Source: Enchytraeus crypticus (lineage: Eukaryota; Annelida; Clitellata; Enchytraeida; Enchytraeidae). Taken from it: a stretch of 64,000 nt of DNA. The notes beneath the pieces are model-generated. The model had not been told where the DNA came from, searched no databases, and was given only the letters and a program-made list of their open reading frames with translations. The stretch covers positions 3,352,001 to 3,416,000 of the forward strand of contig CAJHZI010000649.1 of the NCBI GenBank assembly GCA_905160935.1, given 5' to 3'. A program made the translations under genes and the position numbers. Of the stretch, positions 1 through 13,168 are shown piece after piece. Each line of letters begins with the position of its first letter. Within the stretch, counting starts at the first letter, position 1.

Positions 1-114
1 TATGAGTCTAACTTTAAATCATCTAGCAATACTCATTCTTGTTTTTGTATACACTTCTTTATAATAGTTTAATACAGTTGATAGTGAAGGAGATTAGTAT
101 ATTATTTTCCGCAT

Positions 115-400
115 TGTGTCCAGCACCCTGAAGAATAGACTAATCTTTAACTGCAAATGTCGTAAAAGGGGCCTAAGCAAGAACTGATGAAGGCAACGAG
201 AAGCCACCTCAGAAGCTATATTTCTTTTTATCTATTGGTCATATAAGGTACGAATACATCATAACATGTTGTGAAAGGATTTGGTTGTTGATCTCTGCAG
301 TGCTCTTTATGGAACTTGAAAGCAGATTATAAGTGTGAATATATATCTTCGACCTGCCATTTGATCGAACACTAGAGATAGATAGAGAGAGAGAGATATG
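115..400 (+). repeat. SINE family R4 copy
   Basis: Contains agaatagactaatctttaac, then aagccacctcagaagctata, then a GA-rich end near 385-403. Divergent. In an SCYL2 intron or upstream sequence at the left edge. Confidence 0.6.
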
Positions 401-775
401 GGAGGGGGATTATTTCAAGAGGACTTTAAATTTCCTTTTATACTATGCCTTGAATTACAAAGTTTTATTGAAAGGCGAGATAATAAAATAGTAATACGAG
501 ATATTAAGCAGGCTTCAGAAATAAATTAAACTGAGAAAATACATGTAGGTAAATTTGACGCCATTAAATGACATTTAATTTTTAAATTACTGAATTAATT
601 TGACGTAGGGCATAAAAAGCTTTAATAATAACATTCTACATGGCAATATACTGCAGTTACTTTGTAGACCCTAATGTCTAATACGTAAAACTCATTATAG
701 TTAATGTATCATTCGAGTACATATGACCTACATGCACGAGTGTAAATCTTACTATTCTGTAGCATCAACTTTTTT

Positions 776-1280
776 ATCGTGTCAACGTATCATGTCTACG
801 CATCGTGTCAACGTACAATTTTAATGTATCAAATAAACGTATCATATCAATGTATCATGTCAACGTATCATGTCAACGTATCAAGTTAATATATCATGTC
901 AACATATCATGTCAATGTATCATGTCAACATACATGTACCATCTCAACATATAATGTCAACGTATCTTGCCAACATATCATGTCAACATATCATATCAAC
1001 GTATCTTGTCAACGAATCATGCCAACGTATCGAGTCAATTTATGTCAATTTACCATGCTTACATTTAATGATACATATCAACGTATTATGTCAACTTATT
1101 ATATCAACATATCATGTCAACATAGTATATCAGCGTATCATTTCAACATATATCAACGTATCATGTCAACATATATCAAAGTATCATGTCAACATATATC
1201 AACGTATCATGCCAATATATCTTGCCAACGTATCATATTAACATATCAAGTCAGCGTATGATATCAACCTATCATATAAA
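776..1280. repeat. 13-bp minisatellite, unit caacgtatcatgt
   Basis: About 500 bp of degenerate 13-bp units, with variants (catatatca, tgtcttgcc). The overlapping 121- and 123-codon open frames here are just the repeat read in two frames. Left-edge intron. Confidence 0.85.
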
Positions 1281-1340
1281 GGTTTCGTACTAACATTTCG
1301 TCATATTGTGTACTACATCTTCGCTTCTATGTTTCGTTAC

Positions 1341-1346
1341 ACTTCC

Positions 1347-1388
<42 letters not shown>
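1341..1388. repeat. (TA)n tract
   Basis: About 48 bp of TA. Other long TA tracts of the same kind lie at 8902-8950, 12943-12985, 13033-13058, 13142-13168, 18692-18731, 23776-23830, 25298-25345 and 26400-26455. Confidence 0.9.
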
Positions 1389-1389
<1 letters not shown>

Positions 1390-2171
1390 TCATATATGGT
1401 ATCTTCATATACAGTACAAAACATGATCAATTAAATTTCGGTTCGTTTTTCGTATTATCCTTGTCATTAGAGCACTCCTTTCATCTTTCATCAATCATTT
1501 CGATTAAAGTCTCTTTTTACTTCTGTCTGCGTTTTAGACATTTTGCAATATTTATATTTTTCTGTATCTCAGAAACCGTCAATAGAATTAATTGCCATAA
1601 TACGGCACTGATAATTATTATATGCTTCAAAAATAACAGATTTTCTGGCCCATAGAAATCCATCAAATCATTGCCAACTAAGTTTTTTAATGACGCAATT
1701 CTTTATGACAAAAATACTTTAATCACTATACAAGTATCATGAAACACTACACTTAGGATCTCAAATTGGGGGGGGGGGGTTAATATTTAAATCAATTTTT
1801 ATATCTTTATAGCATGAAATTGCAAAGGTGGAGCAGTTAATTAAATAGGTAGGTCGATAATTAATGTTAGCCTTTCCTGGTAAATAGGGTCAAATGCAAA
1901 CTTTTGGAAAACCGAGACTTTTATTAGATCTACATTTACATTAAAAATAATTTGTTGCTCACTGTCGTAATCAAAGATGCTGTAGTAGTCGACCCTGCCT
2001 ATAAAAATTAATTCTAGTAAGGTTTTACATACGAAAGAAGGTACATGTTAATTAATTACTTTGTCAATGTTTCTATTATTTTAATATGGACCTGTTTTTC
2101 ACTTTTTACTTCTAGTGTGCTTAAGTTATATCCTCTGGCGGAACGCATGAGTTTAAATTAATATTGCTCTA

Positions 2172-2226
2172 GATCGTCATCATCATCATCATCATCAAAA
2201 TCATCATTATCATCATCATCATCATC

Positions 2227-2262
<36 letters not shown>

Positions 2263-2508
2263 GTCGTCGTCGTCATCATCATCATCATCATACGAATAGA
2301 CTGTCTCAAATCCTCTCTGTCCTACATCATATCATCCCCGATTTGAGACTTTTCAATTCGCTTAAATTTGTTAGCAATTTGTGGAGCCTAGGCGTTCACC
2401 AACCGAATGCCCTTTCTAACGTTGGTATGTGATCTTAGTGCTTTAGACGCCTTCTACGACACGTGCAGTCACCGTTTGGTCAATTCTTTAAACAACCCGG
2501 ACACAACA
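2172..2508 (-). repeat. SINE family R1 copy
   Basis: Minus-strand copy: a long (TCA)n tail at the left, then the reverse of aagggcattcggttggtga, and the reverse of the head (ccgggttgtttaaagaattg) at the right end. 5' of the second SCYL2 exon seen. Confidence 0.75.
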
Positions 2509-2739
2509 CTGCAAAATATTGCTCTAGATAAGGTCGTAAAACGCTGATTTGAGAATAACATTTTAGTATCATGGTATTTAGAAACTTGCTTATGCGGACC
2601 TGGGATCAGAATCCATACCTATCGATTCCGATGCACATACTCTACCGATTGTGTTAATGCGCTCAGCATAGATTGTGTTAATGCCTGCTCAAATTAATGA
2701 TTAAAATACATAATGATCATACAATGTAGAAATCAGCCT

Positions 2740-2776
2740 ACAACGTAGAAATCAGCTCAAATGATTTCTACGTTGT
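2740..2776. repeat. Exact inverted repeat, 15-bp arms
   Basis: Arms acaacgtagaaatca and its exact reverse complement, loop of 7 bases. About 60 bases upstream of the first SCYL2 exon seen. Confidence 0.9.
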
Positions 2777-2839
2777 ATAATTAATCTTAGAGCTTATAAT
2801 AGCGGCTAATGATCTTCTATGCTTTTATTTTTTGTGCAG

Positions 2840-2884
2840 AGCAACTGTTTCTCAGACATAGAGATGAAATACGGCATTCTTCAG
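2840..2884 (+). CDS. SCYL2: SCYL2 exon, kinase C-lobe (1 of 16 seen)
   Basis: Fifteen codons reading SNCFSDIEMKYGILQ, between a T-rich acceptor (tttttgtgcag) and a gtttgt donor, phase 0 at both ends. It lines up with the vertebrate segment ending KYGLLQ, directly before the histidine motif of the next exon. Too short to stand out as an open frame; found by homology and phase. Confidence 0.8.
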
Positions 2885-5800
2885 GTTTGTCTTGTTTTAT
2901 AAATCATGTAGTCTCATAAATTTGTGCGACCAGTATGATAGAAATTAGTCTGAAAATTAGCTACCTCATTGCCTCATCAAGGCTTACTAGAATTTACGTA
3001 GGGAGAATTGAATTGAGCTTTCGACTGCTTCTTCATATATTAGAACCATTCAGAATAATGTGTTAAAGTAAGTCTAGGATGAAGAAAACGGGGCTTTTGA
3101 TGATGAAAGTTGCATGCGTTGAATCTGCTATGTGATAGTACAATAAAGAGACCTACTACGTAGTAATATTAAAAGTATGTTGTAACAGTAGTAATTTTAA
3201 TAACAGTAGTAAAATATGTAATAAATACATGTTACTATAAGTTATAACAGTAGTGATAGCATTAATAACAGTAGTAATTGACATAATAACGTATTAGACG
3301 TAATATGACTACATCTAAGTGTAAGTCATAACAGTAAATAAAGAAATAGACATAGACTTAATGACTACATGTAAGTGTAAGTTATAACAGTTGTAATAGT
3401 AGTAATCCTAGTGACAGTAGAAATAGTATTGATATTTGTAGTAATTGAAGTAATAACAACAGTAATAGTAGTAATAACAGTGGTTATAGATGTAATAACG
3501 GTTATTAAAGATAACCGTTGAAGTAGCTACCTCTACTGTATCGTTTAAACACTGCAATTTTACCATTAGCCTGCTAAAGGGTAATTATTTCAGTATTTAT
3601 ATAAGTTTGTGCGTCTGCATGCCTTTCTACTATTGATATGTACTTGTAGAACTTTTATTAGAATTATAATGTAAACCTTAAAATCTATTAGCGATCTTCT
3701 TGTCTAACGAAATTAGTATAATTGACACAAATTTATAAATTGCTATGATTCGTCGTCATTAGTGATACCTGTAATCTGCAAAAAAATTCTTTAAAATTCC
3801 TCAACGCAAACGAAACTTTAAACAATTATAAATCAATTATTTCATTTACCCACAAAATTACCATTTAAACACAAGATGTGATAAATATGTAAACTGCTGT
3901 CTTTCAAGAAGTATATTGATGCATTACAGCTCAATATCTTTGCTGGACTAGCTGGTCCACAAGTAAAATGTAGTTTACAATTGCCGTAAGCTTATTTCAG
4001 CGATGTTTATTATTAATAGTCATGTGCTTACGATATTGTGCAATTTCTTAACGAATTATTTGTTGCATTTTTCTTTGAGTCTCTTATATGCTTGCTATAT
4101 TCTGTTTCTAATTTAAAATGTTGAATGGTACTTACTTCATATGATGTTGAATTTCTATCTTATAAATATTTTAGTTTATTAGTATTGAACTCTTTCTGTT
4201 AACCAGTCTCAAGAATCGATTATGTCCAAGTCTGCTATAAGTTTACATTATTAATAAAAGTAATAATAATAATACTAATAATAACAACAATAATAGTAAT
4301 AATAATAATAAAAACTAATATTTAAGCTTATCCGTGTATTTTGTGATACAACCATTAGAAATCCACGGAACCCATAAAATAGGCGTTGTTGTTTTTACTA
4401 ATGATGCAGTCATTCCGCAACTAATTCAATAGCGGTAATATTTCACTCTCCGAAAATACAGCATGGATGAATAAGTGTTCCTAGCTAACCATTCTATCAG
4501 GTTCTCGTAACAGTTTTGCATTGGCACTCGACGACATTTTTTTGGTCTACTTACACACATGACGCAACACACGCGTTTACAGATTTTCCTTGCTTCGTTG
4601 TCGCTTGTGTATCTTTTGTTATTTTCGTCTTTTTCTACTTCGTGATTATTAGCAATCGTTGCTAATTGCAGTACAATTGCAGATGAAACCAATTTGAGAA
4701 AACTTTCCAATACTTTAAGTGCTGCCAAAACTTTTTCTTCCAAAGTGGTCGCCCATCCATGCACTGAGAGCGCCCGACGTTGCTTAACTTGGTTTTTTTG
4801 ACGCACACGATCTCCAAAACGCGATACATCCTGCCTCCATATATATCTGATTATTATTGTTATCATTATATTATAATGTATCGTATTTTTTGCCATATAG
4901 CAGTACGAATTTCACAGTGATAAAAATGTTACATTTATATTAGACTCTTGATCACTCAACTGTACTTGTGGTAGGAAAACGTCTGTATCGCGCTATGATA
5001 GGTAACAACTGGGTTCTGATAAATTGCGCTTTAATTATACATAAAATAAGACTTAGATGTGCTAATTTATAAAATATGTGCCGCAATTGAGCGCAAAGCG
5101 TTTGGTACGCCTAATATTATTGTATATCTACGTATTATTATCGGATTGACACTACAACATAGAAAGTACATTGTACTTTCTATAAATATTTCTATAGACA
5201 CAGCTGCATGCGATGGTTGGTATTACTCATCTCCCATCTTTGTATAGAATGCAATATTTATTGTGCGCCTAAAGTTTCTTAAAGACCAGGAAAATGGCAT
5301 ATTATTTTGAGTAACTGAACCACTTAAGGCGGGCACTTGACGGTAAATGGAAACTTCCTTCGTACTAAGATAGAGTTGTAAAATCAGGTTCAAAGACTAG
5401 ATCTTCTCAATTCCTGATCCTCCTGAATTCGCTATTTTTGCTCTCCCTGGGCGCAAGATAGTTACAGTAAAGATGTTGCACATTTTGATGCCGATAGCTA
5501 TCGGCAGAATAATAGGCTACCTAAAAACTGATAATCTTAATTACATGCAGTATCTATGAGCTGCAATTAACCAGCACCTTCTTCTCTTTAATCCCCTCAA
5601 TCTTTGTACTGGTTTTCTGGATTTTGGAATTTGCACCATTTTTTACCTTCCTTTTGCTCGCAGGCTTAGATTTGTCACAGTAGTGCTCGATGTGGTCATG
5701 GACGACAGTAGCATTCTAATTATTCTGATGTTACGTTATCATCACTACAGGAATCCTTTAAATGATGTCAATTGTGATAACGCTTTGGCTGTATTTGACT

Positions 5801-8800
5801 AATTACAGGTAACAGCGGCACTCCATAGTTTACACACGACGGACAAGGCGCTTCACACGAATCTCAATCCTCAGTCAGTGCTCGTCACTCGTCGCGGAAT
5901 GTGGAAGGTCGCAGGATTGGGATTTGCTATTCAGTCATCCAAACGTGAGGCGGAAGTACGTGCATTGAATTTCTCGCACGAATTATAACGCAATCATATT
6001 TAGAAGGTTCGCTCGGCAACGACCATTTCAGGCGACACCAATTTAAAAAAGACAGGGGTCATTTCTTCGTATAGAAAGGTGTTAATAGTTAATATTACTG
6101 GAAACATATCGCTTTGGTCAGTCAAATTCTTAAACGATTGAAGTGATATTGGCTAGTGGCTGAGTTAGTAGCGTACATGTCTTACACGCAAGAGGTCACG
6201 ATTATAAGCCCGGCCAGGCCCTTTCTGATAGTTCGGTTGTGGACGGAATCAGACCCTAAACGTAGCGTAGTAGAGTTAAAAGTGTGAGAAATATATAAAA
6301 CGGATTGTAAAATTATGGAACCATGGCTCCCCAGGCTCCGATTTAGAAATTTTCTGCCTCATTTATTTTTAAACCAACTGAATTAGCCGTAAAAATTAAA
6401 TTTAGAAAATTGTATTAATTTTTTCGTCTACTGATACTGGTTGTGACATTTTTTGCTACGCATATTTCACTTGAAACTTTCTATATTCTAATTTTCCATA
6501 TACTATGTTTGCCCATTTTGGTTTTCAACAATTTTTTGTTTCGGAATATAAAGCAAAACAAAGTGTTAAGTGCCTCAACAAGGCCTTTATTTCCGACCAT
6601 ACACTTTTCTCTTCTATTGTTGAACATTTACAATGTATAACTCATATTGAAAGCACGTATTTAATGAATAAATTAACGTAAATTAAATCAGTATTCCAAT
6701 AAATTGTCCAAGTATCTGGTGAATGGACTGGTCATATACCTGACACTGAATATACTGTAAAATGTCGACTAAAGGCAGAAGAAGGCAACAACAAATGATT
6801 TTTTTACAGAAGTTGAATTAAAAATAGCCGTGTCAAAATATATTATGTGAAGTGATACGAAGTGCTTGATCTTTAGCGAGCATGAAGCAAAACTACCTAT
6901 AGGAATATGAAATAAGAGTCTGTAAGTTGGCAGTATATGTGAGCGAGAAATGCGAAACCGGAAAAAAGTTATATATTTGTACATTGACAATGTGTAATGG
7001 TCACATTTCTCAATTTCGTATGTTAATTTGAGTATGAAGAAATGCAGCAATTTAAATGATATTTCGTAGACTAGACTTAGCAATTATGATTACGATATTA
7101 CAAATAACTACACAGATACATTTATAGCGATACATTTATAGCGATACATTTATAGCGATACATTTATAGCGATACATTTATAGATTTGTGCCTGATATGA
7201 GTGAGATTTTACAGCGACATAATACATACAAACACAAATATCGAATTTAAGGTAACTAAGTTCAGACAAGCCGCAGTAGAACAATGTTAAGAATTTTTCT
7301 ATTTTGTTTACTTCGATTAATAGTGTGCTTTAAAGTCTAAACTACCCCGTCTTGTATCCAGGTTGTTTGAAGAATTGACCAACCGGTGACTGCACGTGTC
7401 GTAGAAAGCGACTAAAACACTAAGATCCATACCAACGTCAGAAGGGGCATTCGGTTGGTGAGAGCCCAGGCTCAAGAAATTGTTAAAACATTTAAACGAA
7501 TGGAAAAGTCTCAAATGCGGGATTAATTTATGATGTGATATGGGACAGAGGGGATTTGAGACAGTTTACTCGTATCCTAACCCTAGTTAAACTGGAATTC
7601 AAGGGAAGATGATGATGATGATGATGATGATTTAAAGTCTAAACTACAGCGTAAATTAATAAAGTCTTGGTGTTTTGTTTGCTCACAGCCTGCTCTCCCC
7701 TCAACCGTGTGGTCTACAAAACAATCGAAAATGGCTCAGCCTGATTTAGATTTTATGGCTCCTGAAATTCAAAACCCTAGCACACACAAATGTGTAGGCT
7801 ACAGCAGTGACATGTTTTCGTTGGGTCTACTAATATGTTCGGTGTACAATAAGGGAAAGCCATTGATACAAGCAAACAATACTATTTCAGTGTACCAGAA
7901 GCAGGTCGATCAGGTAGGTTCTAATAAACACATGTATAGTGTCTTTAATATTTTAAACGCTTGTGAGACTAATGTTATTTTCGATTATTTGAAACAGGAT
8001 AGAATATTATACGGAAGCTTAATAAATAACAATCTATTGAAGTTTTTTAATAGTTCATTATCTGTGCATTTGCCGACATATAACTCTGAAGATGATTATA
8101 TCAAAAGTATTTATGAACATATTGAAGAGTGAGTAAAATTTGGAAAATCCATAGATCCATTTATAATTATTGGATACTGAAATACGATGGTGGGAGAAGG
8201 AAAAGATTGAATGAAGTTGGCAAGCGTGGTCTTGGAGTCAGAAATAAGCTTGAGAAATAATAGGATGATTTCTGCAACAGACTGATTTTAGTTGCAGCAT
8301 GATTCTGAACCGAGAAATGAAGAAGTTATATATTAAAAATATTTGGATGTACAGGAAGGTACCAATTAAATTATGACTTAATTAAACAGAGATACAGGGA
8401 TTGCACTAAAAACTCAAGATCACACCCTGGTGCAGGATATAACCTGTGACAAAATTGGATTAAAACTGCTGAAAATATCCAAAAGAAGTAGAATAGGAAA
8501 TAAATATGATTGATTACCAGAAATGAAAGGATATTTTCAAGAAGCAATAGCAAATTAAATTAATAAAGACCAGGATCGTGAAGATTGGAGCAAAAGCGAA
8601 AGAGTATTGAGAAAGGTGCTAAAATACATGTAGGTTCCAAATTATATGATAGCTTTTTATTCTAATCTTGTTAGGAAACCTTGGAATGTTTCTAGGTAGA
8701 AATGTTACTGAAAATGGGCCAAAGAACGAAATTAAAAGCAAAAGCACAACCAGTGGACGGAAATAATATGCAAGGATAAATAACGAGCTCAGAAGTACAA

Positions 8801-8897
8801 GTGACAAAGCAAGAGAACAATGACGTAATGTTAGGTGTTAATTCATCCTATCGATATATAGGATGTTAGATGATTCTATAACTAATTCATAAATTTC

Positions 8898-8954
<57 letters not shown>

Positions 8955-11900
8955 AGAAAGGCTGAGAATAGAATACGTAGGAAGAATTACATCCTATGGA
9001 CGTGCAGTTAGGCAATGCAATACGATGCTGTTTATTTCACTGTAGTCTCTAACTGGTTCAGTAAATACTAAAGTATATAAAAATAACATATCAATGTTAC
9101 AATATTTGTAAAACTAATCTAAAGTAATTTTGTGTCATATCGCATCACTGAAGTACTCTTATAGACAATTCCACAATTTCAATTGAACCCTTGATTTCAA
9201 TTCTCTTTAGTTAGCAAGTGTGCTACCTGCTTCGAAAATAAAAATTGCTCGAAAGTTTGCAAATAATCTCTACCGATCGACGCAATCCTCTAACAATACA
9301 TGTACTGTTGATCTGCACGCAATGTATGAATCGAATTAGGAAATAAAGCACGAAAATGATTAACCTGTCATCTAAATAATCTATTTAATATTACAGAGGT
9401 TTTTAGTTTTTGAGCATTTGTACCAATTGTATGGAAGTAAACATTTATGAGAATTATGAATTAATTCATTTATCTCATCGAGAAATAGTGTTTATCCAAA
9501 ATAATATGAGATGTCTGTACTTGAAGTCACGGGCCATTTTACTCGCTCTATGTATGTGTCTCTGTCTCTCTCCTTCTCGCTCTATCTCTTTTTCTCTGTC
9601 TCTCGTGTTCTACCGAATTGGAAGTCCAATGTAAATCTGCTTTCACGCTTTGTAAAGGTATTCTGTTGATCAACAAGTTGATGCTTTATCATGGGCTAAG
9701 GCTTTACTAAATTTTAATATTGCCCTTAATTTGAAAAATATAGATTCTGAGGTGGTTCTCTGTTGCCTTCCTATGTTGTAGCTTAGTCTCCCTTTCTGGC
9801 AAGTGCAGTTTACGATTGACATCTTCATTATAGGCCCAGAGGCAACACGGGAAACCCATTTAATAAAAAGCTTTATTTAATTTGGATGATTTTTTTCAGA
9901 TAGGAACACTATTCTCAGAGATATCGTACAATCTGCCGGTGCAGCTGGTCGAGTCAGTGCAGAGAATGCTAACCGTTGAAGCTCAATATCGACCATCTGC
10001 TGAAGCCTTTATGAAGGTCTGCTGACTTGGCATTTATGTGTCTAAATTTAATTAATATTTTATACAATATTCGCAAAGATGTTCATCAATTTGAAACAAG
10101 GGTTCAGTTTAATTCTAAAAATATCAATTTTCAATAAGTTTGTTTTGATTTTATATGAATTGGGCGATATCTTTCAAGCAATCGGACTAACAAACTGTTA
10201 TGGAGCGTTAACGGTTGATAGGAAGGACTTGTTAAACTGGTTGATTTTAGTGGTCCTACAATAACCGAGATTTTTATCATTTCAAAATATTTATTTTCGC
10301 TAAATACTAACTGTTTTCATGGACAAGGTAAATCTAAAATATATAATATAAAAATAGAATATTAAATCAAATTCTAACGTTTATTTCTGTATCAAAAATA
10401 CTGAAAGAAAGGACGAAGATAATAATAATAAATAATATTAATAATAATAATGTAATGTTATTAACAAATATATTGTTCACTAATATTGTTCACTAATATT
10501 GTTCACTAATATTGTTCACTAATATTGTTCACTAATATTGTTCACTAATATTGTTCACTAATATTGTTCACTAATATTGTTCACTAATATTGTTCACTAC
10601 TATTGTTCACTAATATTGTTCACTAATATTGTTCACTAATATTGTTCACTAATATTGTTCACTAATATTGTTCACTAATATTGTTCACTAATACTTTTCA
10701 CTGCACGAAGCGTTGCGCTCCTTTATTTGCACTATACCAATAGGATAGTATACGACTATGCAAATTTAAAGATATTCTGAATTGCTACATTATTGTAATT
10801 TATATAATAGTCTATAATCTGCCTCTAAATCCTTTAATCGCATTTCGAATCATGGTGTCCTTTTTAGCAAAATAAAAAACATAATTGTGTCATAGTCTCT
10901 AATACCGTTGTTTTAACAGTTATCGAAGAAACCTTTTTAGCTGGTGGCGGAAAAATCTAGGTGAAAAAAAAGGAAGAAAATTGAAGAAAACTGTGGCAAT
11001 GCATAAAATTGCAATTATTTTAGAGGATTACGAATTACGTTTACTGCGTCTCAATGAATATGCATTCTTAGTTTCGACTCTCTTAAAACTTAAATATTAT
11101 TCATTCGCTAAATTTAAATAAGACTTAAATTAACTAAATTTAACTCTTATTATCATACCTAAAAGGGAAAATTACATTACATTTAGTAATATTACTGAAT
11201 AATTCCAGAAATTCTTGTACTTTTTAGCTAAAGTTGTGAATTATATTTTTGTTTTATAGCCAACAGCTTATGTGGATTTTAACGTCACTTTTCAAATTGA
11301 AATAATATTAGAGACGGACTGAACACGGGTTGCCGTATTCTGCAGTGGTCCCAACCACACCCGGTTCAGCACGGGAATATTGAATACTACGAATAAATAC
11401 AGAATTAAAACATGCCAATTGGCTGACATTGTGACGTTATGTAATGACGCTGCAACATTGCTGACTTGTTGATATGCAGGTGTGTAGAATCGTAGGTATT
11501 TGATTTTTTTTTTGAAAGATATCAAACAATACTGACTCTATAAATAGCTCTTGGCCTTTAATGCCAATTAAATCTACACGTATTTATGCTCGCAATGTAT
11601 TTATGCTCGCAAAATGCATGCACAAAGTCAACAGCAATAACATTACGATAGAGATACTGTTTACAACAACATCAGCCAGTTTGAAATCAAGTCAAAGTCA
11701 ATCACAAATTCTAGAAAGTCCATTATATGGAGTATGTTCAAAATACCAAAACTAGTCTCGACAATTGCAAATCTACATTTTTCTAAAGCATTCTAAAGAA
11801 TGCAGCTATGCTGCATGTATATTCTGTAATAAAATAATTTTAATAATAATAACAACAATTAGAGTGCCACAGTCATAAAGTGCTACAGTAATTAGTACAT

Positions 11901-12938
11901 ACTATGCATATCTTTCACGCTACTGAGCTACAACACTAGCCTAAGCATATTAATATAATGCACCAGTACATGCTAGTAACTTATATACTAAGCATGCTAT
12001 TAAACTAAACATGCTAATGTGCTAAGCAGGCTAATAAGTTAAGTTTGTTAATATACTAAGATACTAAATATGCTAATATATTAAGTATGCTAATATACTG
12101 AGTATGCTAAAGTATGCTTATATACTAAGCGTGATAATTTATTATGCATGCTAATATGCTAATATGCTAAGCAGGTTAATATACTCTCTCTCTCTCTTCA
12201 GTGCACTGCCGAATGGCAGGTTCAATGTACATAGTCATACTCAAAGTCTACTTTCTCTCTCCATTGGAGCACTCCTTAGATCAACAAATTAATCCCTTCA
12301 CAAAGTCTGTCCTTATCCATACCCTATTTAGCCTATAGCTTGGGAAAAGTTTGCATTCTGAGGTGGTTTCCCGTTGCCCTCCTCAGTTAGATGGATTAAA
12401 TACCATTTAATCCTGGGGGAAATATTTCATGGTGAGGTGGGTCCCCTCTTGCCATCCTCAGCTCCTGCCTTAGTCGCCTCTTACGTACACGCAGCAGATT
12501 GTTTGCGGTTGCCCTATTCTGCAGTGGTCCAACCACACCCGAGCACAACACGGTTAATATACTAAGCATAATAATATACTAAGTATGCTAAAATACTAAG
12601 TATGCTAATATAGACACATGATAATATACTAAGCATTCTAATACGCTAAGCTGGCTAATATATTAAGATTTATAACATGTTTGATAATGGATCGTCCAGA
12701 GATTAAATTAATTACATGAAGCCATTCGTCTTCGGCTTGCGCATATACCTAGTTTTACATCGAATGACCAGACCCTACGCCTATTTCTATTGAAGTCTGA
12801 ATGAAAAATCTAAAGCAATTTGCTCAAAGCGTGACTTTATTTCGTTATTGTTATCACATTTCTTATCACAACATATATTTTTTCCAGAAGATAATTCTAA
12901 ACGCCGCAGAAGTTAAATACAGTTAAATATAGTATATA

Positions 12939-12988
<50 letters not shown>

Positions 12989-13032
12989 TATATACTATAC
13001 TTTGTATTATATATTATATGTATTATATACTT

Positions 13033-13064
<32 letters not shown>

Positions 13065-13133
13065 ATATATAATTGTATATTATATATATATTATATATAT
13101 GTATATATAAATAAATATGTATACATATATAAA

Positions 13134-13168
<35 letters not shown>

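Larger units (their letters stand above)
2885..5808 (+). other. SCYL2 intron: simple repeats, no gene recognised
   Basis: Holds a degenerate TAG/TAA-rich stretch (about 3170-3510), (TAA)n near 4250-4315, the unrecognised frame at 4426-4896, a 12-bp-arm palindrome and one R8 copy. Nothing else supportable. Confidence 0.6.
5956..7688 (+). other. SCYL2 intron
   Basis: Holds a weak tRNA-like SINE trace near 6150-6305 (ggctgagttagtagcgtaca, then aagcccggcc), the 14-bp array and an R1 copy. The frames of 65 and 104 codons at 6443 and 6769 are low-complexity and unlikely to be genes. Confidence 0.55.

Noticed and set aside
870..1261. Two overlapping open frames of 121 and 123 codons
   Set aside because: They are one 13-bp minisatellite read in two frames; composition is only the repeat translated.
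7317..7514. 65-codon minus frame, and similar frames at 27001 and 45042
   Set aside because: All are R1 SINE copies read on one strand; the shared peptide (VAFYDT..HRLVNSSNN) comes from the repeat.
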